Numbered from the stretch's first letter, positions 27,302 to 37,186 are shown. The stretch: DNA of 64,000 nt from Acidaminobacter hydrogenoformans DSM 2784 (GCF_900103005.1 NZ_FMWL01000002.1:124001-188000), one strand, 5' to 3'. Notes: generated from the sequence alone by a model not told the origin. Translations and numbers: made by a program.

Positions 27302-28408
27302 TCACCTCGCAGACATGGCCTGAACAAGGTCTTTCACGATCAGATCAGCAGCGTCACCGCGCTGAACGGATGCAAATTTTCCCTTCATTTTGTCAAGCTT
27401 TTCAGGTTGTTCGACCCATTCCTGGATCATGCTGATAATTTTTGTGTCATTCAAATGGCGCTCTGGAAGGAGAACACTTACCCCAGCCCGTTCCAGAGAC
27501 CTTGCGTTGTATTCCTGATGGTTCTCACTGACATTTGGCGAGGGGATCAGGATAGAAGGTGTTGAAACCGCAGTCAATTCAGCGATCGTAGTCGCCCCTG
27601 CCCTGCTTATGACAAGATCAGCCGCGGCCAGATAATCCGGCATATCGAATAAATAGGGCATAACCTTCAGGTTGTTGCCCATACTGAACTCATTTTGCTC
27701 GAGAAGTTTCATAAAACGCTCATAGTGTGCCTTTCCAGTCACATGAATGATTCTGACTTTAGGATGATTCCTAAAATGATTCATAACGAGCATCATGGTT
27801 TCATTGAGCCGCTTTGCACCGCCGCTGCCGCCAAATGAGAGGACGAGGAGCGCCTCATCAATCCCGAGTTTAGCGCGACATTGTTCTTTGCCGAGGTGCT
27901 TGAACTGCGACCTGACAGGGTTGCCGGTAAGCAACGCCCTTTCCGGATGTTTCAAGGCAGACAAAGTCTCAGGAAAACTGATATAGGTCCGCTTAACGCG
28001 TTTTTCGAGCATGCGGGTCGTTTTTCCGGGATGGACATTTTGCTCATGAATTGCTGTGAATTTCCCAGACAGCGTACCTGCCAAAACCATAGGCCCGCTG
28101 ACATATCCGCCTGTTCCGAATACCAAGTCAGGTTTGAAACGTTTAATCAGTCTCAAAGCCTTCAAAACCGCTCCGGCTGCTTTTATAGTTGTCTCCAGAA
28201 TATCTCCGGGGGTTTTCTTTTGAAAACCTTTGACCTCCATACCCACAAAAGCAAGTCCTGACTTTTCAACAATTTCCCTCTCCAGGCCTCTATTCGAACC
28301 GACAAACAGGACCTCAACATTTGGATCCAGGTTCTTAAACGCTTCAACCACAGCGAGCGCGGGATAGACGTGTCCGCCGGTTCCACCGCCGGTAACGATA
28401 ATTCGCAT
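27302..28408 (-). CDS. murG: UDP-GlcNAc:lipid I GlcNAc transferase (lipid II synthase)
   Basis: Adds GlcNAc to lipid I on the inner face of the membrane. The glycine-rich GGGTGGHVYPALA loop at the N-terminus, FGTGGYVSGPMVLAG, HEQNVHPGKTTRML, the SFGGSGGAKRLNE UDP-binding loop and the C-terminal ISRAGATTIAELTA motif are all present. Start at ATG 28408 (AGGAG 8 bp upstream), with a TTG start possible at 28414. Length 368 is typical. It lies between ftsW and ftsQ. Confidence 0.97.
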   Translation of the reverse strand: MRIIVTGGGTGGHVYPALAVVEAFKNLDPNVEVLFVGSNRGLEREIVEKSGLAFVGMEVKGFQKKTPGDILETTIKAAGAVLKALRLIKRFKPDLVFGTGGYVSGPMVLAGTLSGKFTAIHEQNVHPGKTTRMLEKRVKRTYISFPETLSALKHPERALLTGNPVRSQFKHLGKEQCRAKLGIDEALLVLSFGGSGGAKRLNETMMLVMNHFRNHPKVRIIHVTGKAHYERFMKLLEQNEFSMGNNLKVMPYLFDMPDYLAAADLVISRAGATTIAELTAVSTPSILIPSPNVSENHQEYNARSLERAGVSVLLPERHLNDTKIISMIQEWVEQPEKLDKMKGKFASVQRGDAADLIVKDLVQAMSAR

Positions 28409-28470
28409 AATCAAGACTCCTAACTTCGATCGATTCTACTTCCCATGACGGACATCACGGGCCAACTTCG

Positions 28471-29574
28471 CTATTTAATCACTTTTGACTGTTTGGATAT
28501 ATTGAGCATAATGCCCATGGAAAACATAAGCATCAGCAGGAAATTTCCGCCATAGCTGATAAATGGCAGCTGGAGACCCGTCACAGGCATGGAAGAGGTC
28601 ACGACCGCCACGTTAATTATGGTGTGAATCGCTATCATGGATGTGATCCCTGCCGCGAGAAACAACCCATACTGATCAGGCGCGTTCATGGCAACACGTA
28701 CGCATCTGTAAAGCAAAAACATAAATAAGACAATCAATAGCGCAGCCCCTGCAAAACCCAGCTCTTCACCTACAGTGGCAAAGATGAAGTCATTTTGTGG
28801 CTCCGGGATATACAGCTTGTTCAGTGTGCTCTGCCCTAAACCGACACCGAACAGCCCGCCGGAACCCAACGCGTAAAGTGACTGAATTACCTGCCAGCCA
28901 TCTCCAAAAGTATCTTGAAACGGGTCGAGGAAAGTCAGGAACCGCTTGGCGCGCCATTCATTCGACAAAATTGCCAGATAAATGCCCGCGCCGCCTGCGG
29001 CGCCAAGGGTCAGAAGCTGAAAAACGTTGACTCCAGCGACAAAGGCCATGGCCATAATTATGCCGCTAATAGTGATCGCATTGCTCAGATTTGGCTGCTT
29101 ATAGATCAGGACAAAATAGGCGCCCACTATAAAGAGGACTGGCAGCATCCCGGACGAGAACCGACTGAGTTTCCTCTGCCTGTTTTCCAAAAATCCGGCC
29201 ATATAAACTATAGCAGCAATTTTGGCAAATTCACTCGGCATGAACGTCAGCGGGCCAACATCCAGCCACCGCACCGCACCGTTGATCTCAACCCCAAGGG
29301 GTGTAAAGAGCAGACCTAAAAAGACAAAGCTGGCGACAAACAAAAGAAACCCAATCTTTCTATACCACTTGTAATCGACCATGGAAGCGACAATCATGGC
29401 AGCGACACCACCACCGGCCCAGACCAGATGCTTCTGAAGAAACAGATATTTGTTTTCCCACGTGGCCATGGCATAGTAAAAGCTCGAGCTGAAAACCATC
29501 ATGACGCCTGTAAACACCAGCAGCATCACCGCGATCAGTAAAGCATAATCAACGCCTTCAATTTCCTTCCTCAT
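28471..29574 (-). CDS. ftsW: FtsW/SpoVE-type SEDS peptidoglycan glycosyltransferase
   Basis: Polymerises lipid II with its partner PBP. It has about ten hydrophobic segments with the SEDS landmarks: FMPSEFAKIAAIVYMAGFL near the middle, YALGSGGLFGVGLGQSTLNKLYIPEPQNDFIFATVGEELGF in the large loop, and the C-terminal VVTSSMPVTGLQLPFISYGG. It is 367 residues from ATG 29574, chosen because GAGG sits 8 bp upstream in the end of murD. The partner is probably the PBP 5 kb upstream. Without other sporulation genes nearby, FtsW is more likely than SpoVE. Confidence 0.95.
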   Translation of the reverse strand: MRKEIEGVDYALLIAVMLLVFTGVMMVFSSSFYYAMATWENKYLFLQKHLVWAGGGVAAMIVASMVDYKWYRKIGFLLFVASFVFLGLLFTPLGVEINGAVRWLDVGPLTFMPSEFAKIAAIVYMAGFLENRQRKLSRFSSGMLPVLFIVGAYFVLIYKQPNLSNAITISGIIMAMAFVAGVNVFQLLTLGAAGGAGIYLAILSNEWRAKRFLTFLDPFQDTFGDGWQVIQSLYALGSGGLFGVGLGQSTLNKLYIPEPQNDFIFATVGEELGFAGAALLIVLFMFLLYRCVRVAMNAPDQYGLFLAAGITSMIAIHTIINVAVVTSSMPVTGLQLPFISYGGNFLLMLMFSMGIMLNISKQSKVIK

Positions 29575-29579
29575 GACCT

Positions 29580-30956
29580 TCACCTCAATTCATTGACACA
29601 TCGCTTGAAGTGCTCTCCCCGCTTCTCGAAGTTTTCGTACATATCCCAGCTGGCACAAGCAGGAGACAGCAGAACCGCGCCGCCTGCAGGCGCGCTGGAC
29701 GCCGCGCTGCGCACCGCTTCCTCCATATTATTGACTCTTTCCACAGCGTTAAAACCAAGTCTGCCGGCTGTCGCTTCGATCAGCGGCGCCGTTTCACCGA
29801 GGACAACCAGCTTGACAATGCGTCCATCAAAAGCCTGAATCAATTCATCAAAGGTACTGCCTTTATCCATGCCGCCTGCAATGAGGACCGTCGGTCGCGT
29901 CATGGCCTCTACGGCCTTGATTGACGCATCTGGATTTGTGCCTTTTGAATCATTGTAATATAAAACGTCGTCAATTTGCGCCACAAATTCAATGCGGTGC
30001 TCAACGCCTTGAAATGATTTAAGTACGGATTGAATAACCTCTTTGGAAATGCCCGCGAAATAAGCAATGGCACTGGCTGCCAAGGCGTTTTCCAGATTGT
30101 GGCTTCCAGGGATAAAAATTTCACTCTTATGGGTAATGACTTCCCTTACACCGTTCTCAGCGTTTTTAACCACCAACGCGCCTGAATTTGGATCACAATA
30201 GAGGCCATCCTCGACTTCACGCAGCCGGCTGAAAAGGATTGTCCTGGCACCGGTCCCGGCAGCCCGCTCTTTGAGAGCCAGTGTCTCCGGATTATCAGCA
30301 TTTAGAATGATAATGTCACCGCTGGACGCGTTATCAAAAATTCTGCATTTGGCATCTATGTAATTCCCCATTGTTTTGTGACGATTCAAGTGATCTGACG
30401 TCACATTCAGAATTGCTGATATTTTTGGATGAAAGCTATGAATGGATTCGAGCTGAAAGCTGCTGACTTCCGTAATCCAGTGCGTCTCCTCAGTCGAGGC
30501 CTCTGCCGCGTCGACGACAGACTGACCAATATTGCCCGCAACGAGGGTATGCCGCCCCGCCGCCTTGAATATTTCTCCTGTCAAAGCCGTCGTTGTCGTC
30601 TTGCCATTTGTACCGGTAATTGCGTAGAATTTTCCCTTCGCAAGTCGGTAACCAAGCTCAAGCTCTCCAATAATTTCAACACCCGCTTTTTCAGCGTCTT
30701 TGACAAATGGCAAATCCATAGGGACGCCGGGACTTACCAGGATGAGCTGATAACCTGAAACCTCACCAGGATGCTGACCGAAGAGGGTCTCCCTGTAGCA
30801 GCCTTTAAGCGTAGGTAAAATCTCAATAAAAGCCTCTTCAGCTTTCAGGTCATTTAAGTCGACTGCGTAGCCCATCTTATTGAGGGCTTTAACCGCAGGA
30901 ATACCTGATTTTGCGAGACCAACCACTAAAGCGCGCTTGCTTTCTGTCATATTCAT
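29580..30956 (-). CDS. murD: UDP-N-acetylmuramoyl-L-alanine:D-glutamate ligase
   Basis: Adds D-Glu to the peptidoglycan precursor. The Mur-ligase P-loop ITGTNGKTTTTALTGEIF, HWITEVSSFQLESI, LNVTSDHLNRHKTMGNY, FQGVEHRIEFV, YYNDSKGTNPDAS and the C-terminal LLSPACASWDMYENFEKRG are all conserved. Length 458 is typical. ATG at 30956 or the ATG two codons on may start; GGAGGG lies just upstream. It directly follows mraY (8 bp). Confidence 0.97.
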   Translation of the reverse strand: MNMTESKRALVVGLAKSGIPAVKALNKMGYAVDLNDLKAEEAFIEILPTLKGCYRETLFGQHPGEVSGYQLILVSPGVPMDLPFVKDAEKAGVEIIGELELGYRLAKGKFYAITGTNGKTTTTALTGEIFKAAGRHTLVAGNIGQSVVDAAEASTEETHWITEVSSFQLESIHSFHPKISAILNVTSDHLNRHKTMGNYIDAKCRIFDNASSGDIIILNADNPETLALKERAAGTGARTILFSRLREVEDGLYCDPNSGALVVKNAENGVREVITHKSEIFIPGSHNLENALAASAIAYFAGISKEVIQSVLKSFQGVEHRIEFVAQIDDVLYYNDSKGTNPDASIKAVEAMTRPTVLIAGGMDKGSTFDELIQAFDGRIVKLVVLGETAPLIEATAGRLGFNAVERVNNMEEAVRSAASSAPAGGAVLLSPACASWDMYENFEKRGEHFKRCVNELR

Positions 30957-30964
30957 ACTCCCTC

Positions 30965-31918
30965 CTACAGACGCAGCAGCCAGAGGCTGATGACACAGCC
31001 AAGGGCAGTTACAGCATTAAAAATCCACACGACTTTTGTCTCGTGCCACCCAGTCAGCTCAAAATGGTGGTGAATTGGCGCCATTTTAAACAAACGCTTT
31101 TTAGTCAGCTTGAAAGAGCCCACCTGAAGGATGACACTGAGCGTTTCTATAACATATATGATTCCAAAGATCAGGATCCACAGCACGGTCCCCGTCGACA
31201 GCGAAAGCGCCGTGACAGCCCCACCGAGCGCCAGCGAGCCCACATCCCCCATAAACACTTTGGCGGGATAACGGTTAAAAAACAAGAACGCAAGCAACCC
31301 ACCTGCGAGAATGCAAGCTAATAGGCCATTACTGTGCGCACCTGTTCGGTAAGAGATTATGCCGATGGTCACTGCCACAAGCACAGTCACAGAGCCCGCA
31401 AGCCCATCCAGGCCATCCGTCAGGTTGATGCCATTAGACAGCGCCAAAATGACAAAGACCACAAAAGGAAAGTATACCGGCCCAAGGTCAAAGGACTGCG
31501 TTATTCCAGGGATTAAAATTTCCGTCCCAAATGCCGCACCCGCATACCACGCGCCGGCCAAAGCAGCTGCAAACTGCCCCACAAGCTTCTGCCATGCCCT
31601 TAATCCAAGGTTTTTCTTCCTGCTGATCTTCAGATAATCATCTGCAAATCCCACTGCACCTAACCCTAAGAAAAGGAGCATAAACAGCCTGACTTCCGGG
31701 CCAAATTCACCTCTAAGAAGTACAATTCCAGTCACGGCTGTCATAAAGATCAGACCGCCCATAGTAGGTGTGCCGGACTTTGCCAAATGGGCCTTGGGCC
31801 CCTCCTCACGAATGCTTTGTCCGAATTTCATCTTTCTCAAAAGGGGGATCAGCGCATAGCCAAGCGCGATCCCAACTGCCAGCGTCATCAGCGCCGCCAG
31901 TAAATAGGACTGAATCAT
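30965..31918 (-). CDS. mraY: Phospho-N-acetylmuramoyl-pentapeptide transferase
   Basis: Makes lipid I from UDP-MurNAc-pentapeptide and undecaprenyl phosphate. About ten membrane segments with family motifs GTPTMGGL, FADDYLKISRKKNLGL, NGINLTDGLDGLAGS and FMGDVGSLALGG, which hold the Mg2+ aspartates, and HHHFELTGWHETKVVW near the C-terminus. Length 317 and GGAGG 6 bp before the ATG are normal. In most dcw clusters murF lies just upstream; here murE is 85 bp away and there is no murF. Confidence 0.97.
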   Translation of the reverse strand: MIQSYLLAALMTLAVGIALGYALIPLLRKMKFGQSIREEGPKAHLAKSGTPTMGGLIFMTAVTGIVLLRGEFGPEVRLFMLLFLGLGAVGFADDYLKISRKKNLGLRAWQKLVGQFAAALAGAWYAGAAFGTEILIPGITQSFDLGPVYFPFVVFVILALSNGINLTDGLDGLAGSVTVLVAVTIGIISYRTGAHSNGLLACILAGGLLAFLFFNRYPAKVFMGDVGSLALGGAVTALSLSTGTVLWILIFGIIYVIETLSVILQVGSFKLTKKRLFKMAPIHHHFELTGWHETKVVWIFNAVTALGCVISLWLLRL

Positions 31919-32003
31919 AAAATGCCTCCACTGCTAAAATTTGTGCTCTTTTTTCGTTAACACAATTGTTAATGGTTGAAAGTTTATAATATACCATGGT
32001 TTA

Positions 32004-33515
32004 TCAGCCAAGCTGAGTCTCCATACCGCGTGACTGCGATAACCGTTTCCAAAAATACAAAGCTCTTTCAGCCTCTTCCCTGTCATCAAAATGATGCTTG
32101 GTTGTACCAATTATTTGATAGGTCTCATGGCCTTTTCCAGCAATTATCAGAACATCCCCAGGCTGCAATCCTTCCACAGCCAAAAAAATGGATAGATGAC
32201 GATCATCCTCTACCGTGACCTTATCCATAAAATACTCGGGTATACCAGCGAGAATTTCTTTCAAAATCGCTTCAGGGTCTTCAGACCTTGGATTGTCACT
32301 GGTCAGATAGACCTGGTCCGCAAGCTCTGCTGCCAGACGCCCCATGACCGGCCTCTTCCCGCGGTCACGATCTCCGCCGCATCCAAACACAACAATAAGC
32401 TTGCCCCTCGTAAGCTCCCTCGCTATCTCCAGCACATTTTTAAGCGCATCCGGGGTATGGGCAAAATCCACAAACACATCAAAAGGCCATGACCCTTTTA
32501 TACGTTCCATTCTTCCTGGTACCGCCTTTAAGCTTCCTGCAGAAGCCGCAATAGCTTCCTTGTTGAACCCCAGGGCTGACAAGGCAGCAAAAACAGCCAA
32601 TGCATTTAAGACCTGAATTCGCCCTAAACCCGGGACCTGAACCTTCAGTTGTCCATCAGGCATGGTCAGCGTGAAGACTGTGCCCGTTTGCGTCCAGGAA
32701 ATCTGTGATGCCCTGAAATCACAGTCCCCGGTTACACCATAGGTCAGTACGGGTCTGCCAGTCCTTCGCAGCTGCTCGATCAGACGCTTTCCATAGGGAT
32801 CTGAGGCATTAATGACTGCAGCCCCCTCATTTAAAGTAAACAGAGTTGCTTTCGCCTGAAAATAAGCTTCCATATCCCCATGAAAGTCGAGATGGTCCTC
32901 TGTCAGATTTGTAAATACCGCGCACCTAAAATGTGTGAAATCTACGCGTCCCAGGGCCAGACCATGAGAAGAGACCTCCATCACCAAATGCGTAACGTCA
33001 TGGTCAACAGCCTGTCGAAACAGCCGCTGCAGACCAACAGGCTCCAGGGTCGTGTTTTGTGTTTCAAAGAACTGGTCACCAATGCGATTGCCTATGGTCC
33101 CCAAAACCCCAATCCGCTTGCCTTGACTTTCCAGAGCGTCCGCCAGCATTTGCGCCACTGAGGTCTTCCCATTCGTACCTGTGATCCCTATAACATTAAG
33201 GGCATTTGAAGGCTCCTGATAAAATCGTGACCCAATTAAAGCCAGCTGGTCTGACAGTCCTTCGACGAGCACAACGCAAGAAAGACCCAATATTCCAGGG
33301 TTTTCTAAAGGTCTCTCTACGAGTGCTGCCACCGCACCTCGGTTTGCCGCTTGATCCAAATAGGCGTGGCCATCTGTTGTCAAACCTTTTAAAGCGATAA
33401 AAAGATCTCCCTCTTCCAGTTTCCTGGAGTCAGTCTTAAGATCTTTAATTTCTGTATCTAAGTCTCCCATCAAACATTGATAGGGCAGCCCATCCAAAAG
33501 GCACTTGAGCATCAT
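32004..33515 (-). CDS. murE: UDP-MurNAc-L-Ala-D-Glu:meso-diaminopimelate ligase
   Basis: Adds the third residue of the stem peptide. The P-loop is NVIGITGTNGKTSVAQM, followed by NTTLEPVGLQRLF and TNLTEDHLDFHGDMEAYF. The specificity box SDNPRSEDP (DNPR) predicts meso-diaminopimelate rather than lysine, in line with dapF in this window. ATG at 33515 (or 33512) gives 503 residues, a normal length; the frame is open to 33629, but the extra part is not family-like and has no ribosome site, while GCAGGA lies about 9 bp before 33515. A terminator-like hairpin and an extended -10 box lie upstream. Confidence 0.94.
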   Translation of the reverse strand: MMLKCLLDGLPYQCLMGDLDTEIKDLKTDSRKLEEGDLFIALKGLTTDGHAYLDQAANRGAVAALVERPLENPGILGLSCVVLVEGLSDQLALIGSRFYQEPSNALNVIGITGTNGKTSVAQMLADALESQGKRIGVLGTIGNRIGDQFFETQNTTLEPVGLQRLFRQAVDHDVTHLVMEVSSHGLALGRVDFTHFRCAVFTNLTEDHLDFHGDMEAYFQAKATLFTLNEGAAVINASDPYGKRLIEQLRRTGRPVLTYGVTGDCDFRASQISWTQTGTVFTLTMPDGQLKVQVPGLGRIQVLNALAVFAALSALGFNKEAIAASAGSLKAVPGRMERIKGSWPFDVFVDFAHTPDALKNVLEIARELTRGKLIVVFGCGGDRDRGKRPVMGRLAAELADQVYLTSDNPRSEDPEAILKEILAGIPEYFMDKVTVEDDRHLSIFLAVEGLQPGDVLIIAGKGHETYQIIGTTKHHFDDREEAERALYFWKRLSQSRGMETQLG

Positions 33516-33605
33516 AGCAAACACATCCTGCAGCAGATTAACAGAGAAGCGCTGCATAACGCGCATAAAACAAGCGTCACTGCTCCCCTGAGTTTGGATA
33601 AAACA

Positions 33606-33639
33606 AAAAGGCAATTCAGTATACAACAAATTGCCTTTT
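33606..33639 (-). terminator. Terminator hairpin between the PBP gene and murE
   Basis: On the minus strand AAAAGGCAATT (33629-33639) pairs with AATTGCCTTTT (33606-33616) around a 12-nt loop, then TTGTTTTATCC follows. It can end transcripts from the PBP side, or lie at the very 5' end of a murE transcript started by the box at 33641. Confidence 0.75.
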
Positions 33640-33640
33640 C

Positions 33641-33649
33641 ATTATAGCA
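33641..33649 (-). promoter_or_regulatory. Extended -10 promoter element upstream of murE
   Basis: On the minus strand TG-C-TATAAT occupies 33641-33649. It would fire into the hairpin just downstream and yield a leader of about 120 nt for murE. No good -35 box is seen. Confidence 0.55.
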
Positions 33650-33666
33650 TTTTTTGCTTTAAAAAT

Positions 33667-35631
33667 TTAATGGGTCGTATCAAAAGATAAGATTACAATT
33701 GAATGCTGCCTGATTTTTTCTCCAGCAACCGGATACTGCATTTGAACTATAGCTTCAGGGTCGTCAAGGTCAATTGGCACAGAATTAAGTAAAAGTCCGG
33801 AGGCATCCAGAATAGCCTGCGCCTGTTTGAAAGACTTTCCCTTCAAATCCGGTACCGTAACCATTTTCGCAGCATCCAGGATTTCCGGTTCAACCTTCAT
33901 GTATCTCAGTGTATCCAGCAAAATATTATGGGCAATTGGCGCTGCGACAACGCTGCCAAAGTTGATGTCCCTTGGCTCATCAACAATGACCAGCACGACA
34001 ACTTTTGGATCCTCCACAGGCGCAAAGCCTACAAATGAAGCATAAGCGAGATCTTTGGAGTAGCGTCCATCTACAAGCTTCTCTGTCGTTCCAGTTTTTC
34101 CACCGACCCCTATACCGGGAATGTAGGCTTTTTTACCCGAACCTTTGAGAACAACTGATTCCATCATTTTTCTCATTTCATCAGAGGTTTCCTTTGAGAT
34201 GACCTGTCGACGCACGCTGGGCTCAAAGGATTCAACGACATTGCCATCATCATCCGCCAAAGCTTTAATTATCAACGGCTGCATCAGATTCCCCCCGTTG
34301 ACGATTGCAGAAACAGCCGTAGCGACCTGGATTGGGGTTGTTGAAACGCCATGACCAAAGGACATGGTGGCCAGCTCTACTGGACCAATTTTATCTTTGG
34401 GCTGAACAAGGGCGTTGCCTTCTGCAGGCAGTAAAATCCCGGTTTTCTCTGTAAAACCAAAATCCTCAACATATTTAAAGAATGTTTCTGTTCCCAAGCG
34501 CTGTCCAATTTCAATGAAGACTGGATTACATGAATTTTCGAGCCCTTGTGTCAAGGTTTGAAGTCCATGGGGATTGTTGCTTCTCCAGCAGTTAAGCCTG
34601 ACACCATTGACTATGATGTAGCCTTTATCGTTAAACGTTGAATTTACAGTAACTTTGTTTTCTTCAAGGCCGGCAGCCGCTGTCAACAATTTAAAAGTCG
34701 ATCCAGGCTCATAGGTGTCACTGACAATTGGATTTCTCCAAATTTTGTTCCACGCCTCAAACATGGCGTCATTGTCCATAGCCGCTATTTCTTCTTCGCT
34801 GAAATAAGCTGACAAATCCCTTGGCATGTTGGGATCATAATCTGGCTTTGTCGTCATTGCCAACACTTCTCCAGACATTGGATCCATGACAACAGCCATG
34901 ATCCGCTTTGCGCCAAAGTCTTTCAGTCCGCCATCAACCGCTTTTTCCGTAAAGTGCTGTATGACCTCATCAAGTGTCAGCACGACGTTATAGCCATCCT
35001 CAGGACTGTAAACCTTTTCGTCCCCGGTTGGAAGTGTACGCCCAGCAGCATCTGTATAAGAGACAATTTTTCCGTCAAGCCCTGACAGTGAATCGTCAAG
35101 CATCTGTTCAATGCCTGACAGGCCATCCCCATCTTCAGTGGAATGTCCAATTATATGAGAAGCAAAGTTTCCATAAGGATAGACCCGCTTGCTGGACTCC
35201 GTCACCCAAATGCCTTTAAGTCCTTTGTTGCGGACTAAATCCGCCTTGGACTTGGTGAGCCCCTTGGCAACACGAACCAGTTTGCTTTCTGGATTTCCAA
35301 TTCTATCAGCGATAAGCGCCGCAGGTTCGTCCAGTATTGTCGACAATGCTTCTCCATGAGTATTTGGATCCGAAATATCCGCCGGTCGTGCCCAAACCGT
35401 AAAGGTACTCATGGAAAAAGCGAGCTTCATACCGTTTCTGTCAAGAATATCACCACGCATTGCCGGAAGTGGAATATCCCGAATTTGATGGCTGAGCGCC
35501 TTAGTCAGATAAAACTCGTTATTAATAATTTGTATATAAGCCAATCTTCCTATCAGCGCGAATAAAATAAGGCTGACTATAAGATAGGCAGCCCATAAAC
35601 GAATTCGATGCATCTTATTTGGTTTCGTCAT
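33667..35631 (-). CDS. Class B penicillin-binding protein (PBP2/SpoVD type) with one PASTA domain
   Basis: Transpeptidase that crosslinks septal peptidoglycan. One membrane helix (about residues 12-33) precedes a PBP dimerisation domain beginning IPLPAMRGDILDRNG. The catalytic motifs are Ser311-Thr-Phe-Lys in EPGSTFKLLT, SCN (NSCNPVF) and KTGT (GGKTGTTEK). A single C-terminal PASTA domain (about residues 585-650) has VTVPDLKGKSFKQAQAILDASGL. ATG at 35631 is chosen for the GGAAGG upstream; the frame is open to 35658. One PASTA resembles SpoVD, but no sporulation context is seen, so a vegetative FtsI role is equally likely. Confidence 0.93.
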   Translation of the reverse strand: MTKPNKMHRIRLWAAYLIVSLILFALIGRLAYIQIINNEFYLTKALSHQIRDIPLPAMRGDILDRNGMKLAFSMSTFTVWARPADISDPNTHGEALSTILDEPAALIADRIGNPESKLVRVAKGLTKSKADLVRNKGLKGIWVTESSKRVYPYGNFASHIIGHSTEDGDGLSGIEQMLDDSLSGLDGKIVSYTDAAGRTLPTGDEKVYSPEDGYNVVLTLDEVIQHFTEKAVDGGLKDFGAKRIMAVVMDPMSGEVLAMTTKPDYDPNMPRDLSAYFSEEEIAAMDNDAMFEAWNKIWRNPIVSDTYEPGSTFKLLTAAAGLEENKVTVNSTFNDKGYIIVNGVRLNCWRSNNPHGLQTLTQGLENSCNPVFIEIGQRLGTETFFKYVEDFGFTEKTGILLPAEGNALVQPKDKIGPVELATMSFGHGVSTTPIQVATAVSAIVNGGNLMQPLIIKALADDDGNVVESFEPSVRRQVISKETSDEMRKMMESVVLKGSGKKAYIPGIGVGGKTGTTEKLVDGRYSKDLAYASFVGFAPVEDPKVVVLVIVDEPRDINFGSVVAAPIAHNILLDTLRYMKVEPEILDAAKMVTVPDLKGKSFKQAQAILDASGLLLNSVPIDLDDPEAIVQMQYPVAGEKIRQHSIVILSFDTTH

Positions 35632-35726
35632 AGAAGCCTTCCTTCCACTTTTCAACATAGCCGCATGATGCCTTCAGACGCTTGCGGCAATACTGAACGC
35701 GCAGATGATTCATGGTTAAAGGGAGA

Positions 35727-36212
35727 TCAGTTAGGAATGCCATCTGCGCCTGTTGTCATTCTGTCTTCTACAACATAATCACTTTTTGAAATGCTGTCAA
35801 GGGAGTATTTCCAGTTAGATGTCAAATAAACGATCTGTTCCGGTTGGGGATACTGCATTTTCAACTCCTGAACAGCCACGCGTTCAACGTTTTCCAAAGA
35901 AACCGTACTGTCCATTGACGCGTTGATCTCCTCGATTTCCTGGTTAATCTGTTTGATTTCAGAGGTCATGGCATGAATATGGTATTTCGCTTCATAAACA
36001 TCTGCGTAGCGGATTACTAAAAAGGACAGCATGGCAAAAAGGAAAGCTGAAAACGCTATGATCCGCAGGGTGACCGCAAATCTATGGCGCTGCTTCTTGT
36101 GCATGGCTTTAATTTCATGTCTGAAGGCCGCGTCTTCAACGTTCTTTTTTAATATGTAAGCACGATAGTCATCATAATCCTGAAAATCCGTCATAGTTCT
36201 TGCAGCTGACAT
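35727..36212 (-). CDS. ftsL: FtsL-like division protein
   Basis: A 161-residue bitopic protein: a basic cytoplasmic N-terminus (about 45 residues), one membrane segment (about residues 47-68), and a coiled coil (YHIHAMTSEIKQINQEIEEINASMDS) that suits FtsL/DivIC zippering. A Leu/Val segment with a basic end follows, then a disordered tail. Position between rsmH and the PBP gene is diagnostic, because FtsL sequences diverge quickly. ATG at 36212 follows GGGGG by 7 bp; a GTG start at 36218 is less likely. Confidence 0.85.
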   Translation of the reverse strand: MSAARTMTDFQDYDDYRAYILKKNVEDAAFRHEIKAMHKKQRHRFAVTLRIIAFSAFLFAMLSFLVIRYADVYEAKYHIHAMTSEIKQINQEIEEINASMDSTVSLENVERVAVQELKMQYPQPEQIVYLTSNWKYSLDSISKSDYVVEDRMTTGADGIPN

Positions 36213-36230
36213 GCTCACGCCCCCTGAACT

Positions 36231-37163
36231 TTACAGTTTTGCCGCTACTCTAAGCTTTGCGCTTCTGGCTCTGGGATTTTGCTCAAGTTCTGCTTCCGTA
36301 GGCAGAATTGGTTTTCTCGTTATACTCTTGACTATAGACTTTCTTCCACATACGCAAACAGGGATTTCCGGAGGACATGTACAGGCAGTTGCCAAATCTT
36401 TAAATGTCTGCTTTACAATCCTGTCCTCCAGGGAATGGAATGTAATGACCGCGAATCTGCCGCCCGGCCTTAAAAGTGATACACCGTCACGTATTGTTTT
36501 TTCAATGATGCCAAGCTCGTCATTAACCTCAATCCGAATGGCTTGAAAAGTCCTCTTGGCTGGATGTGGCCCATCCTGACGGGCTTTTGCGGGTATTGCG
36601 GCCTTGATGATGCTGACAAGCTCTGAAGTCGTTTTAATGGGTGCTTTCCGTCTTGCCTCAACAATAAATTTTGCTATTCTTGATGCCCACTTTTCTTCAC
36701 CGTAGTCCCGTATAACTTCGTAGAGTGACTTTTCAGAGTATGTGTTTACGACTTCTTCAGCGGTCAATGATTGTGTTTGATCCATCCTCATATCGAGAAG
36801 GCCATCATTCATATACGAAAAGCCTCTCTCAGCTTCGTCGAGCTGATAGGAAGAAACGCCAAGATCAATCAGTATACCGTCTACACCATCCCAACCCAGG
36901 TCCTCGACAACTGTTTTAAGGTTGACAAAATTACTGTGAACAGGAACAAAGTGATTTCCAAAGCGTTCCAGTCTTTCCTTTGCAGCCGCCAAGGCTTCTT
37001 TGTCCTGATCTATACCTGCCAGCCGGCCTTTGGGCAGCCGTTCCAAAATGGCTTCAGAATGACCTCCACCGCCAAGGGTACAATCCACGTAATCTCCGTC
37101 TTCTCGGATCTCCAGCGCTTCAATGCAAGCTTCCAGCAATACACTGACATGTTCAAACGCCAC
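36231..37163 (-). CDS. rsmH: 16S rRNA m4C1402 methyltransferase
   Basis: Methylates N4 of C1402 in 16S rRNA. The SAM-binding opening is [13 protein letters not shown]...[12 protein letters not shown], with [44 protein letters not shown] and the C-terminal [16 protein letters not shown] CxCPPxxxxCxC motif ([13 protein letters not shown]) is near the end. GTG at 37163 is preferred because GGGGGAATGACC is well spaced; ATG at 37169 is too close to the ribosome site. Length 310. It lies just after mraZ. Confidence 0.95.
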   Translation of the reverse strand: MAFEHVSVLLEACIEALEIREDGDYVDCTLGGGGHSEAILERLPKGRLAGIDQDKEALAAAKERLERFGNHFVPVHSNFVNLKTVVEDLGWDGVDGILIDLGVSSYQLDEAERGFSYMNDGLLDMRMDQTQSLTAEEVVNTYSEKSLYEVIRDYGEEKWASRIAKFIVEARRKAPIKTTSELVSIIKAAIPAKARQDGPHPAKRTFQAIRIEVNDELGIIEKTIRDGVSLLRPGGRFAVITFHSLEDRIVKQTFKDLATACTCPPEIPVCVCGRKSIVKSITRKPILPTEAELEQNPRARSAKLRVAAKL

Positions 37164-37186
37164 GGTCATTCCCCCTTTAAAGTCTG

